DNA from: Sphingomonas sp. R647
GTDB taxonomy: Bacteria > Pseudomonadota > Alphaproteobacteria > Sphingomonadales > Sphingomonadaceae
Assembly: GCF_020177055.1 (NCBI RefSeq)
Contig: NZ_JAIQXT010000004.1
Span: 474,719 to 538,718, forward strand
DNA length: 64,000 bases
Direction: 5' to 3'
Below are positions 23,794-32,936 of the stretch, piece by piece (the stretch's first letter is position 1; each line of letters begins with the position of its first letter). The translations under genes and the position numbers were made by a program. The notes under the pieces are model-generated. The model was not told where the DNA came from and searched no databases. It saw only the letters and a list, made by a program, of their open reading frames with translations.

Positions 23794-25401
23794 TTACTTC
23801 CGCAGCAATCTGCCCAACACGCTGCGATCCTTCAGGATTTCCCGCGCCGCATTATGCCCCGGCGCTCCGGTCACCCCGCCGCCGGGATGGGTGCCCGCGC
23901 CGCACAGATACAGGCCGCTGATCGGGCTGCGATAGTCGCCATGCCCCAGCACCGGCCGCGCCGCCCACAGCTGGTCGAGCGACATGCGGCCGTGGAAAAT
24001 GTCGCCATCGACCAGCCCGAATTTGCGTTCGAGGTCGGTGGGGGAGTGGATCTGCCCGGCGATGATCGAGTCCCGGAAATTGGGGGCGTGCTGCGTCACC
24101 GTGTCGATAATGTCGTCCGCCGCCGCCTCCCGCTCATCGTCCCAGCTGCGGCCATTGGGAAGGGTGGGGGCGAACTGCTGGCAGAACAGGCTGGCGACAT
24201 GGCAGCCCGGCGGGGCGAGGCTGTCGTCGACGGTGGAGGGAATGGTCATCTCCACCACCGGCGCATTCGACCAGCCATAGCGGACCGCGTCGTCATGGGC
24301 CTTGTCCATATAGTCCATGGTCGGCGCGATGATGATGCCGCTGCGGTGATGTTCGGCATCCTTGCCGGGAAGGACGGTGAAATCGGGAAGTTCGGACAGC
24401 GCGACATTCATCCGGAAGCTGCCCGATCCGGTCTTGAACCCGGCAATCCGGCGGTTGAAATCGGCGGGCAATTCGGAAGCATCGACGAGTTTGCGGAACA
24501 GGAGGGCAGGGCCAACATTAGCCACCACCGTCTTCGCCGCAATCTCCTCGCCGCTCGACAGCCGCACCCCAACGGCGCGCCCCTTGTCGACCAGCACCCG
24601 GTCGACCGGTTCCTCCAGCCGGATCACCGCCCCGGCCTGGGTCGCGGCCTCGGCCATCATCCGGGTGATGCTGCCCATCCCCCCGACCGGATGGCCCCAG
24701 GCGCCCTTCTTGCCGTTCACCTCGCCAAAGACGTGGTGCAGCAGGACATAGGCCGACCCCGCCGCCGACGGCCCGGCATAGTTGCCGACCACCGCGTCGA
24801 ACGCAAAGGCGGCTTTGACGTGATCATTCTCGAACCACCCGTCGAGAAATTCGCGGGCAGATTGAACGAACAGGGCAAGAGCATCCCGCTGCCCCTCGAT
24901 CGGCAAGGCTGTAACCGCCCGGCCCTGCGCCGCAGCGGCGAGCAAGGCGGCGATCCCGCCCCCGACATTGGGCGGAGTCTTCAGCGCCATGCTCCGCAGC
25001 AGGTCCGCCACCCGCTCCAGCGCCGCCTCGTAACCGTCCAGCGCTGCGGCATCTTTGGCCGAGAACCGCGCAAATTCCGCCCGAGTCCGCTCCGCCCCGC
25101 CACCGAGCTTCAGATAATCGCCGTCCAGCGGAAAGAAGTTCGAAACCGGCCGCTCGATCACCCGATAGCCCCGCTCGACCAGCTTCATGTCAGCGATGAC
25201 CTTGGGCTGGAGCAGGCTGACGGTGTAGCTCGCGGCGGAGTTGCGGAATCCGGGATGAAACTCCTCGGTCACCGCCGCCCCGCCGACCACGTCCCGCCGC
25301 TCGACCACGCAGACCTTGAGACCGGCGCGGGCGAGGTAAAAGGCGCAGGTCAGCCCATTATGCCCCGCCCCGATGACGACCGCGTCGAACCGCTGCGTCA
25401 C
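23794..25401 (-). CDS. FAD-dependent oxidoreductase, phytoene-desaturase-like (PYROXD2 type)
   Basis: 535 residues. An N-terminal Rossmann FAD motif VVIGAGHNGLTCAFYLARAG and the ERRDVVGGAAVTEE follow-on identify the family. The C-terminal FAD-binding part GLYLCGAGTHPGGGVTGAPG is also in place. The length and the NSAASYTVSL segment fit the subgroup near human PYROXD2 rather than true carotenoid desaturases. The substrate is unknown. Start is GTG, overlapping the stop of the S-formylglutathione hydrolase gene by four bases, so it is translationally coupled to the formaldehyde genes. Confidence 0.88.
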   Translation of the reverse strand: MTQRFDAVVIGAGHNGLTCAFYLARAGLKVCVVERRDVVGGAAVTEEFHPGFRNSAASYTVSLLQPKVIADMKLVERGYRVIERPVSNFFPLDGDYLKLGGGAERTRAEFARFSAKDAAALDGYEAALERVADLLRSMALKTPPNVGGGIAALLAAAAQGRAVTALPIEGQRDALALFVQSAREFLDGWFENDHVKAAFAFDAVVGNYAGPSAAGSAYVLLHHVFGEVNGKKGAWGHPVGGMGSITRMMAEAATQAGAVIRLEEPVDRVLVDKGRAVGVRLSSGEEIAAKTVVANVGPALLFRKLVDASELPADFNRRIAGFKTGSGSFRMNVALSELPDFTVLPGKDAEHHRSGIIIAPTMDYMDKAHDDAVRYGWSNAPVVEMTIPSTVDDSLAPPGCHVASLFCQQFAPTLPNGRSWDDEREAAADDIIDTVTQHAPNFRDSIIAGQIHSPTDLERKFGLVDGDIFHGRMSLDQLWAARPVLGHGDYRSPISGLYLCGAGTHPGGGVTGAPGHNAAREILKDRSVLGRLLRK

Positions 25402-26240
25402 CGGTTCAGCCGCTCGGTATGCCAGGCGACATGGTCGGCCATAAAGCTGGAGATGAAGTAATAGCTATGGTCATACCCCGGCTGCATCCGCAGCGTGAGG
25501 TCGATGCCCGCCTCACGGCAGGCCGCTGCTAACAACTCCGGCTTCAACTGTTCGGTCAGGAAGGCGTCGGCCTCGCCCTGATCGACCAGCAGCTCCGGCA
25601 ACCGCGCGCCATCCTCGATCAGCGCCACCGCATCATGCTGCCGCCACGCCGCGCGGTCATCGCCGAGATAGCCGCCCAGCGCCTTCTCGCCCCAAGGGCA
25701 TTGCGACGGCGCAACGATCGGCGCGAACGCACTGACCGACCGGAAGCGATCCGGGTGGCGAAGGCCCATCGTCAGCGCGCCATGCCCGCCCATCGAATGC
25801 CCGGTAATCCCCTGCCGCCCCAAGTCCGCCATCGGAAATTCGCGCAGGATCAGCCCGGGCAGCTCGTCCTCGATGTACGACCGCATCCGGAAATTCGCGG
25901 CCCAGGGTTCCTGCGTCGCATCGACGTAGAAACCCGCGCCCTTGCCGAAATCATAGGCGTCGTCATCCGGCACATCGTCGCCACGCGGAGAGGTATCAGG
26001 GGCGATGAAGATCACGCCATGTTCGGCGCAGGCCGCGCGATACTCGCCCTTTTCGGTGACGTTGGCGTGGGTGCAGGTGAGGCCGGAGAGGTACCACAAA
26101 ACGGGCAGCTTCGCCCCCTCCGCATGGTCGGGGATGAAGACCGAAAAGGTCATCGGCGTGCCGGTCGCGGTCGACTCGTGCCGATACACGCCCTGCGTCC
26201 CGCCATGCGCGCGATTGGTCGAAACCGTCTCCATCCCCAT
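25398..26240 (-). CDS. fghA: S-formylglutathione hydrolase
   Basis: 280 residues with the esterase D alpha/beta-hydrolase fold. The oxyanion region is LWYLSGLTCTHANVTEKGEY. The nucleophile lies in GHSMGGHGAL (near 150), the aspartate in VDQGEADAFL and the histidine in YDHSYYF. It hydrolyses S-formylglutathione to formate and glutathione, the second step of glutathione-dependent formaldehyde oxidation. The class III alcohol dehydrogenase that performs the first step is two genes upstream in the same direction. Confidence 0.95.
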   Translation of the reverse strand: MGMETVSTNRAHGGTQGVYRHESTATGTPMTFSVFIPDHAEGAKLPVLWYLSGLTCTHANVTEKGEYRAACAEHGVIFIAPDTSPRGDDVPDDDAYDFGKGAGFYVDATQEPWAANFRMRSYIEDELPGLILREFPMADLGRQGITGHSMGGHGALTMGLRHPDRFRSVSAFAPIVAPSQCPWGEKALGGYLGDDRAAWRQHDAVALIEDGARLPELLVDQGEADAFLTEQLKPELLAAACREAGIDLTLRMQPGYDHSYYFISSFMADHVAWHTERLNR

Positions 26241-26246
26241 GCGCTG

Positions 26247-26636
26247 TCAGCCTTCCTTGGGCACGCGGTACATCGCGCAGACCTTGTTCCCCGCCGGATC
26301 GCGCAGATAGGCGAGATAGAGCGCGCCGAACGCGTTCTCGCGGATCCCGGGCGGATCCTCGATCGCGGTGCCGCCATGGGCGAGGCCGGCGGCGTGCCAG
26401 GCATCGACCATCTCCGGGCTGGTCGCGGCGAAGCCGACGGTGCCGCCATTGGCGTGACAGGCGGGCTGTCCGTCGAGCGGCTGGCTCAGCATGAAGATGC
26501 CGCCATTGTGCATGTAAAAGGCGCGGCCCTTGGGATCGACGCTGCCTTCGCGCGCGCCCAGCGTGCCGAGCGTGGCGTCATAGAAGGCCTTGGACGCGGC
26601 GACATCGTTGGCGCCGAGCATGATATGGCTGAACAT
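26247..26636 (-). CDS. VOC family protein in the formaldehyde operon
   Basis: 129 residues of glyoxalase/bleomycin-resistance fold: MFSHIMLGANDVAASKAFYD at the start, then FAATSPEMVDAWHAAGLAHG and LAYLRDPAGNKVCAMYR at the end. The position normally taken by a metal-binding glutamate is cysteine here (KVCAM). It lies six bases ahead of the hydrolase gene and 24 bp after the dehydrogenase. It may assist glutathione adduct formation in the pathway, but that is inference from position. Confidence 0.88.
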   Translation of the reverse strand: MFSHIMLGANDVAASKAFYDATLGTLGAREGSVDPKGRAFYMHNGGIFMLSQPLDGQPACHANGGTVGFAATSPEMVDAWHAAGLAHGGTAIEDPPGIRENAFGALYLAYLRDPAGNKVCAMYRVPKEG

Positions 26637-26660
26637 GGCTTCCTCTCCCCTTGTTTTGCT

Positions 26661-27773
26661 TCAGAACACGACGACGCTGCGAATGCTCTCGCCCGCATGC
26701 ATCAGGTCGAACCCTTTGTTGATGTCTTCGAGCCCCATGACATGGGTGATCATCGGGTCGATCTCAATCTTGCCGGTCATGTACATGTCGACGATCTTGG
26801 GCACATCGGTGCGGCCCTTTGCCCCGCCGAACGCGGTGCCGCGCCAGTTGCGACCGGTGACCAGCTGGAACGGGCGGGTGGCGATCTCCTTGCCCGCCTC
26901 GGCCACGCCGATGATGATGCTGGTGCCCCAGCCGCGGTGGCACGCCTCCAGCGCGATGCGCATCACGTCGGTGTTGCCGGTCGCGTCGAAGGTATAGTCC
27001 GCGCCGCCATCGGTCATCGCCACGATCGCCGCCACGACATCCTCGCGGCTCATGCCGCGCGAATTGAGGAACTCGGTCATGCCGAAGCGACGGCCCCATT
27101 CCTCACGGTCGGGGTTGATATCGACGCCGATGATCTTGTTCGCGCCAGCCAGTCGCGCCCCCTGGATCACGTTGAGCCCGATGCCGCCAAGGCCAAACAC
27201 CACGACATTGTCGCCGACCTGCACCTTGGCGGTGTTGATCACCGCGCCGACCCCGGTGGTGACGCCACAGCCGATGTAACAGCTGCTCTGGAACGGCGCG
27301 TCCTCACGGATCTTGGCGACCGCGATCTCGGGCAGCACGGTGAAGTTCGAGAAGGTCGAACAGCCCATATAATGGTAGATCGGCTGACCTTTATAGCTGA
27401 ACCGCGTGGTGCCGTCGGGCATCAGCCCCTTGCCCTGCGTCGCGCGGATCGCGGTGCACAGGTTGGTCTTGCCCGACAGGCACGACTTACACTGGCGGCA
27501 TTCGGGGGTGTAGAGCGGGATGACATGATCGCCGGGCGCCACACTGGTCACGCCCGCGCCGACCTCGCGGACGATGCCTGCGCCCTCATGCCCCAGCACG
27601 CTCGGGAAGATGCCCTCGCTGTCGAACCCGTCGAGCGTATAGGCGTCGGTATGGCAGATGCCGGTCGCCATGATCTCGACCAGCACTTCGCCGGCCTTCG
27701 GCCCTTCCAGGTCCAGCTCGACGATCTCGAGCGGCTTCTTCGCCTCAAACGCAACGGCGGCACGGGTCTTCAT
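26661..27773 (-). CDS. frmA: S-(hydroxymethyl)glutathione dehydrogenase / class III alcohol dehydrogenase
   Basis: 370 residues, the normal length. Catalytic zinc ligands are in [12 protein letters not shown] (Cys), GHEGAGIV (His-Glu) and [13 protein letters not shown] (Cys). The structural zinc site is the four-cysteine [16 protein letters not shown]. The NAD-binding [13 protein letters not shown] follows. The enzyme oxidises S-hydroxymethylglutathione and also reduces S-nitrosoglutathione. First gene of a four-gene operon with the VOC protein, hydrolase and FAD oxidoreductase. The start at 27773 matches the family N-terminus [15 protein letters not shown]. Confidence 0.96.
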   Translation of the reverse strand: MKTRAAVAFEAKKPLEIVELDLEGPKAGEVLVEIMATGICHTDAYTLDGFDSEGIFPSVLGHEGAGIVREVGAGVTSVAPGDHVIPLYTPECRQCKSCLSGKTNLCTAIRATQGKGLMPDGTTRFSYKGQPIYHYMGCSTFSNFTVLPEIAVAKIREDAPFQSSCYIGCGVTTGVGAVINTAKVQVGDNVVVFGLGGIGLNVIQGARLAGANKIIGVDINPDREEWGRRFGMTEFLNSRGMSREDVVAAIVAMTDGGADYTFDATGNTDVMRIALEACHRGWGTSIIIGVAEAGKEIATRPFQLVTGRNWRGTAFGGAKGRTDVPKIVDMYMTGKIEIDPMITHVMGLEDINKGFDLMHAGESIRSVVVF

Positions 27774-27886
27774 GGGTTGTCGTCTCCCTTGGGTTGCGCC
27801 TCTCATGGCGCAGCCGCGCGCGCGATTCCACCCCGCGACGCGCAAAGTCGGTTGCCCTTTGTGCAAAGCGCGGCACAAGCACCCGC

Positions 27887-29581
27887 ATGAGCGCTTCCGC
27901 ATCTCCCACCGCCGCCTCTGCCGGGCGACAGGCCATCGCCTTCGCCGCCAGCCTGGTCCGTCAGGCCGGCCGCCGTGGCGCGGGTGCCGTTGCATGGGTC
28001 GCGGCGGGTGCCGTACTGGAGGGGCTGGGCCTTGCCTTGCTCGTGCCGCTGATCGGCGTGATCGTAGCCCCCGGCGACTCGTTCGCGTGGCTGCTCGACT
28101 GGCTGGGGGGCGATGCGCGCTCCCGGCTTGTGGTGCTGGTCGCCGCCTTTGTCACGGTGATGATCGTGCGGGCACTGGTCCTGCGCCGGCGCGACCTGGC
28201 GCTGTTCGACGTCCAGACCAGCTACACGCTCGATCTGCGCAGCCAGGTGGTGAATACGCTGGCGGCGGCACCATGGGAGCGGTTGGCCGGGGTCGAGCAT
28301 GCGCGGATCACCAGCCTCCTGACCAGCGACATCGGCCGTATCGGCGTCGCGGCCCATTTCATGGCCCAGTCGCTGGTGGCGATGGCAATGATCGTGATCC
28401 AGCTTGTCGTCGCGCTCACGCTGGCGCCGGTGTTCGCGATCGCGGCACTGGCGGGGCTGGGGTTGCTCGCGCTGCTGGTCAATCGCCACAGCGGCAACAG
28501 CGCCGCGCTTGGGGCGCGGATGGTCGACAAGAACCGCGCGCTGATGGGCAGCTCGACCTCGTTCCTGAGCGGACTCAAGGCTTCGGCGGCGCAGGACGCC
28601 AGCGTGGGCTTTGCTGCGGAGTTCGACTCGGCGCAGCGTGCGGCGTCGCTCGAACAGCGCGGATTCGTGGTCGCGCAGTCGACGGCGCGGACCTGGTTCG
28701 GCATCGGCACTGCCTTTGCCGCCGCTGGCGTGCTCACTGGCGGCGTCCTTGCGCAGGTGCCGCCGACCGTGCTGGTCGTGCTGGCGCTGATCTTCTCGCG
28801 CATGGCCCCGCTCGCGATGCAGCTCCAGCAATCGTCGCAGCAGCTGCTCCACCTCGGCGCCAGCTATGGCGCGGTGCAGGCGGCGCTGACCGACCTTGGC
28901 GGTGCCGGCGTCGCCCGCGCGGCGGCAGCCCCGCTTCCGGCGGGCCCGATCCTGCTTGATCGGGTCCGCTACCACCATGCGTCGGGCGCAGGACTGGTCG
29001 ATGCGTCGCTGCAGATCGGGCCGGGCGAGCTGATCGGGATTGCCGGCCCGTCGGGCGGTGGCAAGACCACACTGATCGACCTCGTATCCGGCCTGCTGGT
29101 TCCGCAATCGGGGCAAGTCACGGTCGGCGGAGCGCCGCTGCCGCCGGGCGGATGGGGGGCGGCGATCGGCTATGTGCCGCAGGACGCGTTCCTGTTCCAT
29201 GACAGCGTGCGCCGCAATCTCGACTGGGGCGATACGCGGATCGACGATGCGATGCTGTTGGACGCCCTGACCGTGGCGGGCGCGGCCGATCGCGTGACAG
29301 CGATGCCCTATGGCCTCGACACGATCATCGGCGAGCGCGGTGCGCTGTTGTCGGGCGGCGAGCGCCAGCGGCTGGCGATCGCCCGCGCGATCCTGCGCCG
29401 TCCACGCCTGCTCGTCCTCGATGAGGCCACGGCTGCGCTGGATCCCGAAAGTGAAGGGCGCATCCTCGACCGGCTCGCCGCGCTGGAGCCGCGTCCGGCG
29501 ATCCTCATTGTCGCGCACCGCATCGAAACCCTGTCCCGCTGCCCGCGCGTGATCCGGGTCGAGGGCGGGCGGCTGAACTAG
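27887..29581 (+). CDS. ABC transporter, fused permease and ATPase
   Basis: 564 residues. A six-helix exporter transmembrane domain occupies about 1-320; the nucleotide-binding domain has Walker [13 protein letters not shown]-loop [11 protein letters not shown], signature [16 protein letters not shown], Walker [13 protein letters not shown] and switch histidine AHRIETL. It is a half-size exporter that should work as a homodimer in the inner membrane. Cargo unknown; no peptidase domain. Start ATG 27887 lies 114 bp from the divergent frmA. Ends inside a CTAG shared with the convergent glycosylase gene. Confidence 0.92.
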   Translation: MSASASPTAASAGRQAIAFAASLVRQAGRRGAGAVAWVAAGAVLEGLGLALLVPLIGVIVAPGDSFAWLLDWLGGDARSRLVVLVAAFVTVMIVRALVLRRRDLALFDVQTSYTLDLRSQVVNTLAAAPWERLAGVEHARITSLLTSDIGRIGVAAHFMAQSLVAMAMIVIQLVVALTLAPVFAIAALAGLGLLALLVNRHSGNSAALGARMVDKNRALMGSSTSFLSGLKASAAQDASVGFAAEFDSAQRAASLEQRGFVVAQSTARTWFGIGTAFAAAGVLTGGVLAQVPPTVLVVLALIFSRMAPLAMQLQQSSQQLLHLGASYGAVQAALTDLGGAGVARAAAAPLPAGPILLDRVRYHHASGAGLVDASLQIGPGELIGIAGPSGGGKTTLIDLVSGLLVPQSGQVTVGGAPLPPGGWGAAIGYVPQDAFLFHDSVRRNLDWGDTRIDDAMLLDALTVAGAADRVTAMPYGLDTIIGERGALLSGGERQRLAIARAILRRPRLLVLDEATAALDPESEGRILDRLAALEPRPAILIVAHRIETLSRCPRVIRVEGGRLN

Positions 29582-30201
29582 ATCGCCGCCATATCGGCTT
29601 TGTAATGGTGCCAGGCGAGGATCGCGGCGGCGCCGCGATGCGGTCGCCATGCCTCGGCGATGGCGCGGGTCTGCTTTTCCGACGGCCGTTCTGCATGGCC
29701 CATGATCCGTCCGATCTCGATCTGCACCGCCAGGTCACCGGCGGGCCAGATGTCGCGGCGCCCTTCGGCGAACAGCAGGTAGATTTCCGCCGACCAGCGC
29801 CCGATCCCTTTGACCCGTACTAGCTGCGCAATCGCCTCCTCGTCATCGGCGGGAAGCGCGGTGAGGTCGAGGCGACCGCTCGATACTTCCTCCGCCAGAC
29901 TACGCGCGTAGCTCGCTTTCTGACGCGACAGGCCGGCGGCGCGCAACGCCTCGTCGCTCGCGGCGGCAACGATATCGGGCTGCGTCAGATCGCCGACTCC
30001 GGCGGCCAGCTTGGTCCAGATCGACGCTGCCGCCGCGACGCTGACCTGTTGCCCGACGATGGTGCGCAGCAGCGTTTCGTACCCCGGCTCGCGGATGCGC
30101 GGCTCGGGGTAGCCGACGCGCGCGACCGCCGCCGCCATCAGCGGCTCGTCCGCAGCGATCGCATCGAGCGATTCGCGCAGCTGTTCGGCGGTCAGTCCCA
30201 T
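29578..30201 (-). CDS. DNA-3-methyladenine glycosylase (AlkA-like, HhH-GPD)
   Basis: 207 residues. The helix-hairpin-helix LVRVKGIGRWSAEIYL and the GPD-type aspartate in PAGDLAVQ (near 160) identify an HhH-GPD base-excision glycosylase of the AlkA lineage. The early segment LLRTIVGQQVSVAAAASIW is also typical. It would remove alkylated purines from DNA. It lacks the N-terminal TBP-like domain of E. coli AlkA. The stop codons of this and the ABC gene share a palindromic CTAG. Confidence 0.92.
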   Translation of the reverse strand: MGLTAEQLRESLDAIAADEPLMAAAVARVGYPEPRIREPGYETLLRTIVGQQVSVAAAASIWTKLAAGVGDLTQPDIVAAASDEALRAAGLSRQKASYARSLAEEVSSGRLDLTALPADDEEAIAQLVRVKGIGRWSAEIYLLFAEGRRDIWPAGDLAVQIEIGRIMGHAERPSEKQTRAIAEAWRPHRGAAAILAWHHYKADMAAI

Positions 30202-30264
30202 ATTTCGAATCCTTGAAAGCCGCGTCGATCCCCGGCATGGGCGCACAATACGGAGGAGAAGACC

Positions 30265-30582
30265 ATGCCCAAGCTTATCGTCGTCACGCGTGCAGGAGAA
30301 GAACGCGAAGTCGAGGGCGAAGTGGGCCTGAGCGTGATGGAAGTGATCCGGGATAACGGGTTCGACGAACTGCTCGCCTTGTGCGGCGGTTGCTGCTCGT
30401 GCGCGACCTGCCACATCCATGTCGACCCGGAATTTGCGGCCAAACTTCCGGCGATGAGCGAGGACGAGAACGACCTGCTCGACAGCTCGTCGGACCGCAC
30501 CGAAACCTCGCGCCTGTCGTGCCAGGTGCAGTTCACCTCCGCGCTTGACGGGCTGAAGGTGACGATCGCGGCCGAGGATTGA
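30265..30582 (+). CDS. 2Fe-2S ferredoxin, adrenodoxin type
   Basis: 105 residues. The cluster ligands are [13 protein letters not shown] and a distant cysteine in RLSCQVQF, giving C-x5-C-x2-C plus one, as in vertebrate-type ferredoxins. Here two additional cysteines lie inside the loop (GGCC). Acidic surface residues ([13 protein letters not shown]) would dock partner reductases or P450s. Strong Shine-Dalgarno GGAGGAGA precedes the ATG. It converges with the lipoprotein gene. Confidence 0.95.
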   Translation: MPKLIVVTRAGEEREVEGEVGLSVMEVIRDNGFDELLALCGGCCSCATCHIHVDPEFAAKLPAMSEDENDLLDSSSDRTETSRLSCQVQFTSALDGLKVTIAAED

Positions 30583-30601
30583 GGGAGGGCCGGGGCCCTC
30601 A
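30580..30601. terminator. Short hairpin containing both stop codons
   Basis: TGAGGG pairs with CCCTCA across a 10-base loop. The outer TGA on each strand is the stop codon of the ferredoxin and of the convergent lipoprotein gene. No T tract. Confidence 0.4.
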
Positions 30602-31360
30602 GGGCTTCGGCGCGAACTTCACCACCGCCATCGGGGCGTCCTTGCTCAGTGGGGTCGCCTTCCAAGTGACCGTGCGGCGAGTGCCCTCGGTCTTGGCCCC
30701 GTCCTCGTTGTTCTGACTGACAAGTTCGCCGTCGGTGATGAGCGTGAAGGTGCCGTCGAGCTTGGTGTTGGTGTTGTCCGACTTGCCCTTGCCCAGCGAA
30801 TCATTGTCTCCAAAGGCGGGCGCCTTGACGCGGACGGCGTCGGCGCCGCGGAGCTCCAGCACGACGAACGGGAAGATCACTTCCGCATCGAGATTATAGG
30901 GCCACAGGAAGCCATGGGTCAGCTTCCCGCTGATCTGATAGTCGACCACGAACACGCCATCGCCCTTGTAGGTGACCGAGCGATAGCCCGCCTCCTTGGT
31001 CAGCGCCTCGGCGATCGCCTTGAACTTGGCCTCCTTCTTGGCGGCCTCCTCGGCATCGTCTTCAGCCTCGACCGCGTCATCGTCCTCCTGCCACGCGGCA
31101 TCGCGCCACAGGCTGGTCGTGGTCTTCTTCTTCTTCTCGTCGCCGTCCTCGTCGCCGAGCCCCTTAAAGGCGTCGCCCATGCCCTTCGCCATCTCGCCCG
31201 CGATATCGACCGCAATTACTTCGCCCTGATAGCTGAAGGTAAAGCTGCGATCGGCGAGGATGGTGAGGGTCGAGGCGAACTTGCCCGGGCTGAACGCACA
31301 GCCGACCAGCAGCACCGGGGCCAGAATCGCCAGCGCAATTCCCTTGAACCGGTCGAACAT
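30599..31360 (-). CDS. Putative lipoprotein of unknown function
   Basis: 253 residues. Signal peptide with lipobox VGC (Cys22), then a beta-strand-rich domain interrupted by a highly acidic/lysine stretch of about 40 residues (near 68-112; a KKKK run and EAEDDAEEAAKKEA) that looks like a flexible charged insert. The C-terminal part has repeated strand motifs (GTFTLITDGELVSQNNEDGA). Similar proteins are common in sphingomonads without a named function. Monocistronic. Confidence 0.82.
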   Translation of the reverse strand: MFDRFKGIALAILAPVLLVGCAFSPGKFASTLTILADRSFTFSYQGEVIAVDIAGEMAKGMGDAFKGLGDEDGDEKKKKTTTSLWRDAAWQEDDDAVEAEDDAEEAAKKEAKFKAIAEALTKEAGYRSVTYKGDGVFVVDYQISGKLTHGFLWPYNLDAEVIFPFVVLELRGADAVRVKAPAFGDNDSLGKGKSDNTNTKLDGTFTLITDGELVSQNNEDGAKTEGTRRTVTWKATPLSKDAPMAVVKFAPKP

Positions 31361-31393
31361 GGCGTCACTTCCCCGTTGGCGCGCCCGGTCGGG

Positions 31394-32149
31394 TCAGCGC
31401 GAGATGGCCGCGTACAGCGCGATGGCCGCGGCGTTGGATACGTTGAGGCTCTCGACCCGCGGCGAGATCGGCAGGCGCGCCAGCTGGTCGCAATGCGCCG
31501 CAGTGTTGTGGCGCATGCCTTCGCCCTCTGCGCCCAGCACCAAAGCCGGGCGGGTGTCACCCATCACTTCGCTCAGCGTCCCCTTGGCCTCACCGGCAAG
31601 GCCGATGCGCCAGAAGCCCGCTTCGCCGATCTCGTCGAGCGCGCGGGCAAGATTGACCACCCGCGCCCACGGCACCAGTTCCAGCGCGCCCGACGCTGCG
31701 CGCGCCAGCGAACCCGATTCGGGCGGGGCGTGGCGGTCCTGCGTCACGATGCCCAGCGCGTCGAACGCCGCGGCCGAGCGCAGGATCGCGCCGACATTAT
31801 GCGGATCGGTGACATGGTCGAGCACCAGGAGCGGGCGGCGATCATTCGCGCCCTGCTCCAGCAGGTCGCCCAGCCAGATTTCCTCCAACGGATCGACCTC
31901 GATCACGATGCCCTGATGCGGCGCATCGGCCGGCACCATGCGCGCCAGATCGGCGACATCGGCATAGGTGATCGGCAACACCGGGGGCAGGTCGAGTGCG
32001 CCCAGCGCCTCCCGCGTCCCCCAGATCTTGCGCACCCGTCGTTCGGGATTGGCCAGTGCCGCAGTCACGGCGTGGCGTCCCCAGAAACGGGGGCGGTTGC
32101 TGTTCGATCCGGTCTGGGGACGATGCCCGCGTCTTGGCCTTTGGCTCAT
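31394..32149 (-). CDS. rlmB: 23S rRNA 2'-O-methyltransferase, TrmH/RlmB family
   Basis: 251 residues. The SpoU knot motifs are all visible: NVGAILRSAAAFDALG, LVLGAEGEGMRHN and LNVSNAAAIALY. A basic N-terminal leader (SQRPRRGHRP) precedes the substrate-binding domain (WGRHAVTAALANPER), as in RlmB, which methylates G2251 of 23S rRNA in E. coli. The start at 32149 was chosen since the upstream frame has no family sequence. tRNA-Tyr follows in the opposite direction. Confidence 0.9.
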   Translation of the reverse strand: MSQRPRRGHRPQTGSNSNRPRFWGRHAVTAALANPERRVRKIWGTREALGALDLPPVLPITYADVADLARMVPADAPHQGIVIEVDPLEEIWLGDLLEQGANDRRPLLVLDHVTDPHNVGAILRSAAAFDALGIVTQDRHAPPESGSLARAASGALELVPWARVVNLARALDEIGEAGFWRIGLAGEAKGTLSEVMGDTRPALVLGAEGEGMRHNTAAHCDQLARLPISPRVESLNVSNAAAIALYAAISR

Positions 32150-32296
32150 AGCTCTCTCTGTTCCGCTCACGCGGAACCGGCACCGCAGCGGTTCAGCATC
32201 GCGGAAACGACTTAGAAGGCGCGAATGCACTGCGCAAGGCGTTGACAGCACCGCCTCGCTTCGGCATTGGCGCGCACTCGCTTCGGCGTGCCGCAT

Positions 32297-32382
32297 GGAA
32301 GGGTGGCCGAGTGGTTAAAGGCAGCAGACTGTAAATCTGCCCGCGTGAGCGTACACTGGTTCGAATCCAGTCCCTTCCACCA
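32297..32382 (+). tRNA. tRNA-Tyr (anticodon GTA)
   Basis: Acceptor stem GGAAGGG/CCCTTCC with discriminator A and encoded CCA. The anticodon stem GCAGA/TCTGC encloses loop CTGTAAA with GTA. A long variable arm (CCGCGTGAGCG), diagnostic of type II tRNAs, precedes the T arm with TTCGAATC. Length 86 nt with the encoded CCA. Confidence 0.97.
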
Positions 32383-32400
32383 CCACCCCGAACCGGTCGA

Positions 32401-32613
32401 TCAGACCTGGTCCTGATCGGGCTGGTGGGTCAGCCGGCGGACGTTCGGCCGCATCATCAGCCAGTCCCACATGCGTTGCCGCACGCGTTGCCGTTCACGG
32501 CGCGAGCGCTGCGCCCGTGCGCGCCAGGCAAGCACGATACTGGTAACGATCAAGGCCGCGACAAGCGCCAGCAGCCAGCCATAGGACGAAATGAAGTCCC
32601 CGAATTTCAACAT
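32401..32613 (-). CDS. Small membrane protein with basic tail
   Basis: 70 residues: one transmembrane helix (SSYGWLLALVAALIVTSIVL) followed by a strongly arginine-rich tail with a WDWLMMRPN segment. The codon use fits the genome. It has no recognised family and sits between two tRNA genes. Confidence 0.7.
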   Translation of the reverse strand: MLKFGDFISSYGWLLALVAALIVTSIVLAWRARAQRSRRERQRVRQRMWDWLMMRPNVRRLTHQPDQDQV

Positions 32614-32700
32614 GTCTTAGATCCCCCCGAATCGCAGTGGCGATTACCGCGCCACAGCGTCGGCGTAAATCCGCACATTTACCGAATCGGGTAAGAGGGC

Positions 32701-32774
32701 TGGAGCGGGTAGCGGGAATCGAACCCGCGTATTCAGCTTGGAAGGCTGCTGCACTACCATTGTGCTATACCCGC
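32701..32774 (-). tRNA. tRNA-Gly (anticodon TCC)
   Basis: On the minus strand GCGGGTA pairs with TACCCGC; the encoded CCA ends at 32701. The anticodon loop reads CTTCCAA, giving TCC for GGA/GGG codons. D arm with AATGGTA and T arm GCGGG/CCCGC with TTCGATT. 74 nt. Confidence 0.97.
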
Positions 32775-32936
32775 CCGCTCTGGCCGCATGGCCGCCGTCA
32801 AGGCTTACCCGGACAAGCCGGGCGAGCGCGCGCACTGCCATGATTGGGCGTCGCCGGTCAAGACGCGGCACTCAAACGCTGCAACGGTTGCAATGGTCCG
32901 GGCAGGATTTTGGCTGCTAGCGGCGGGGGGGCATGA

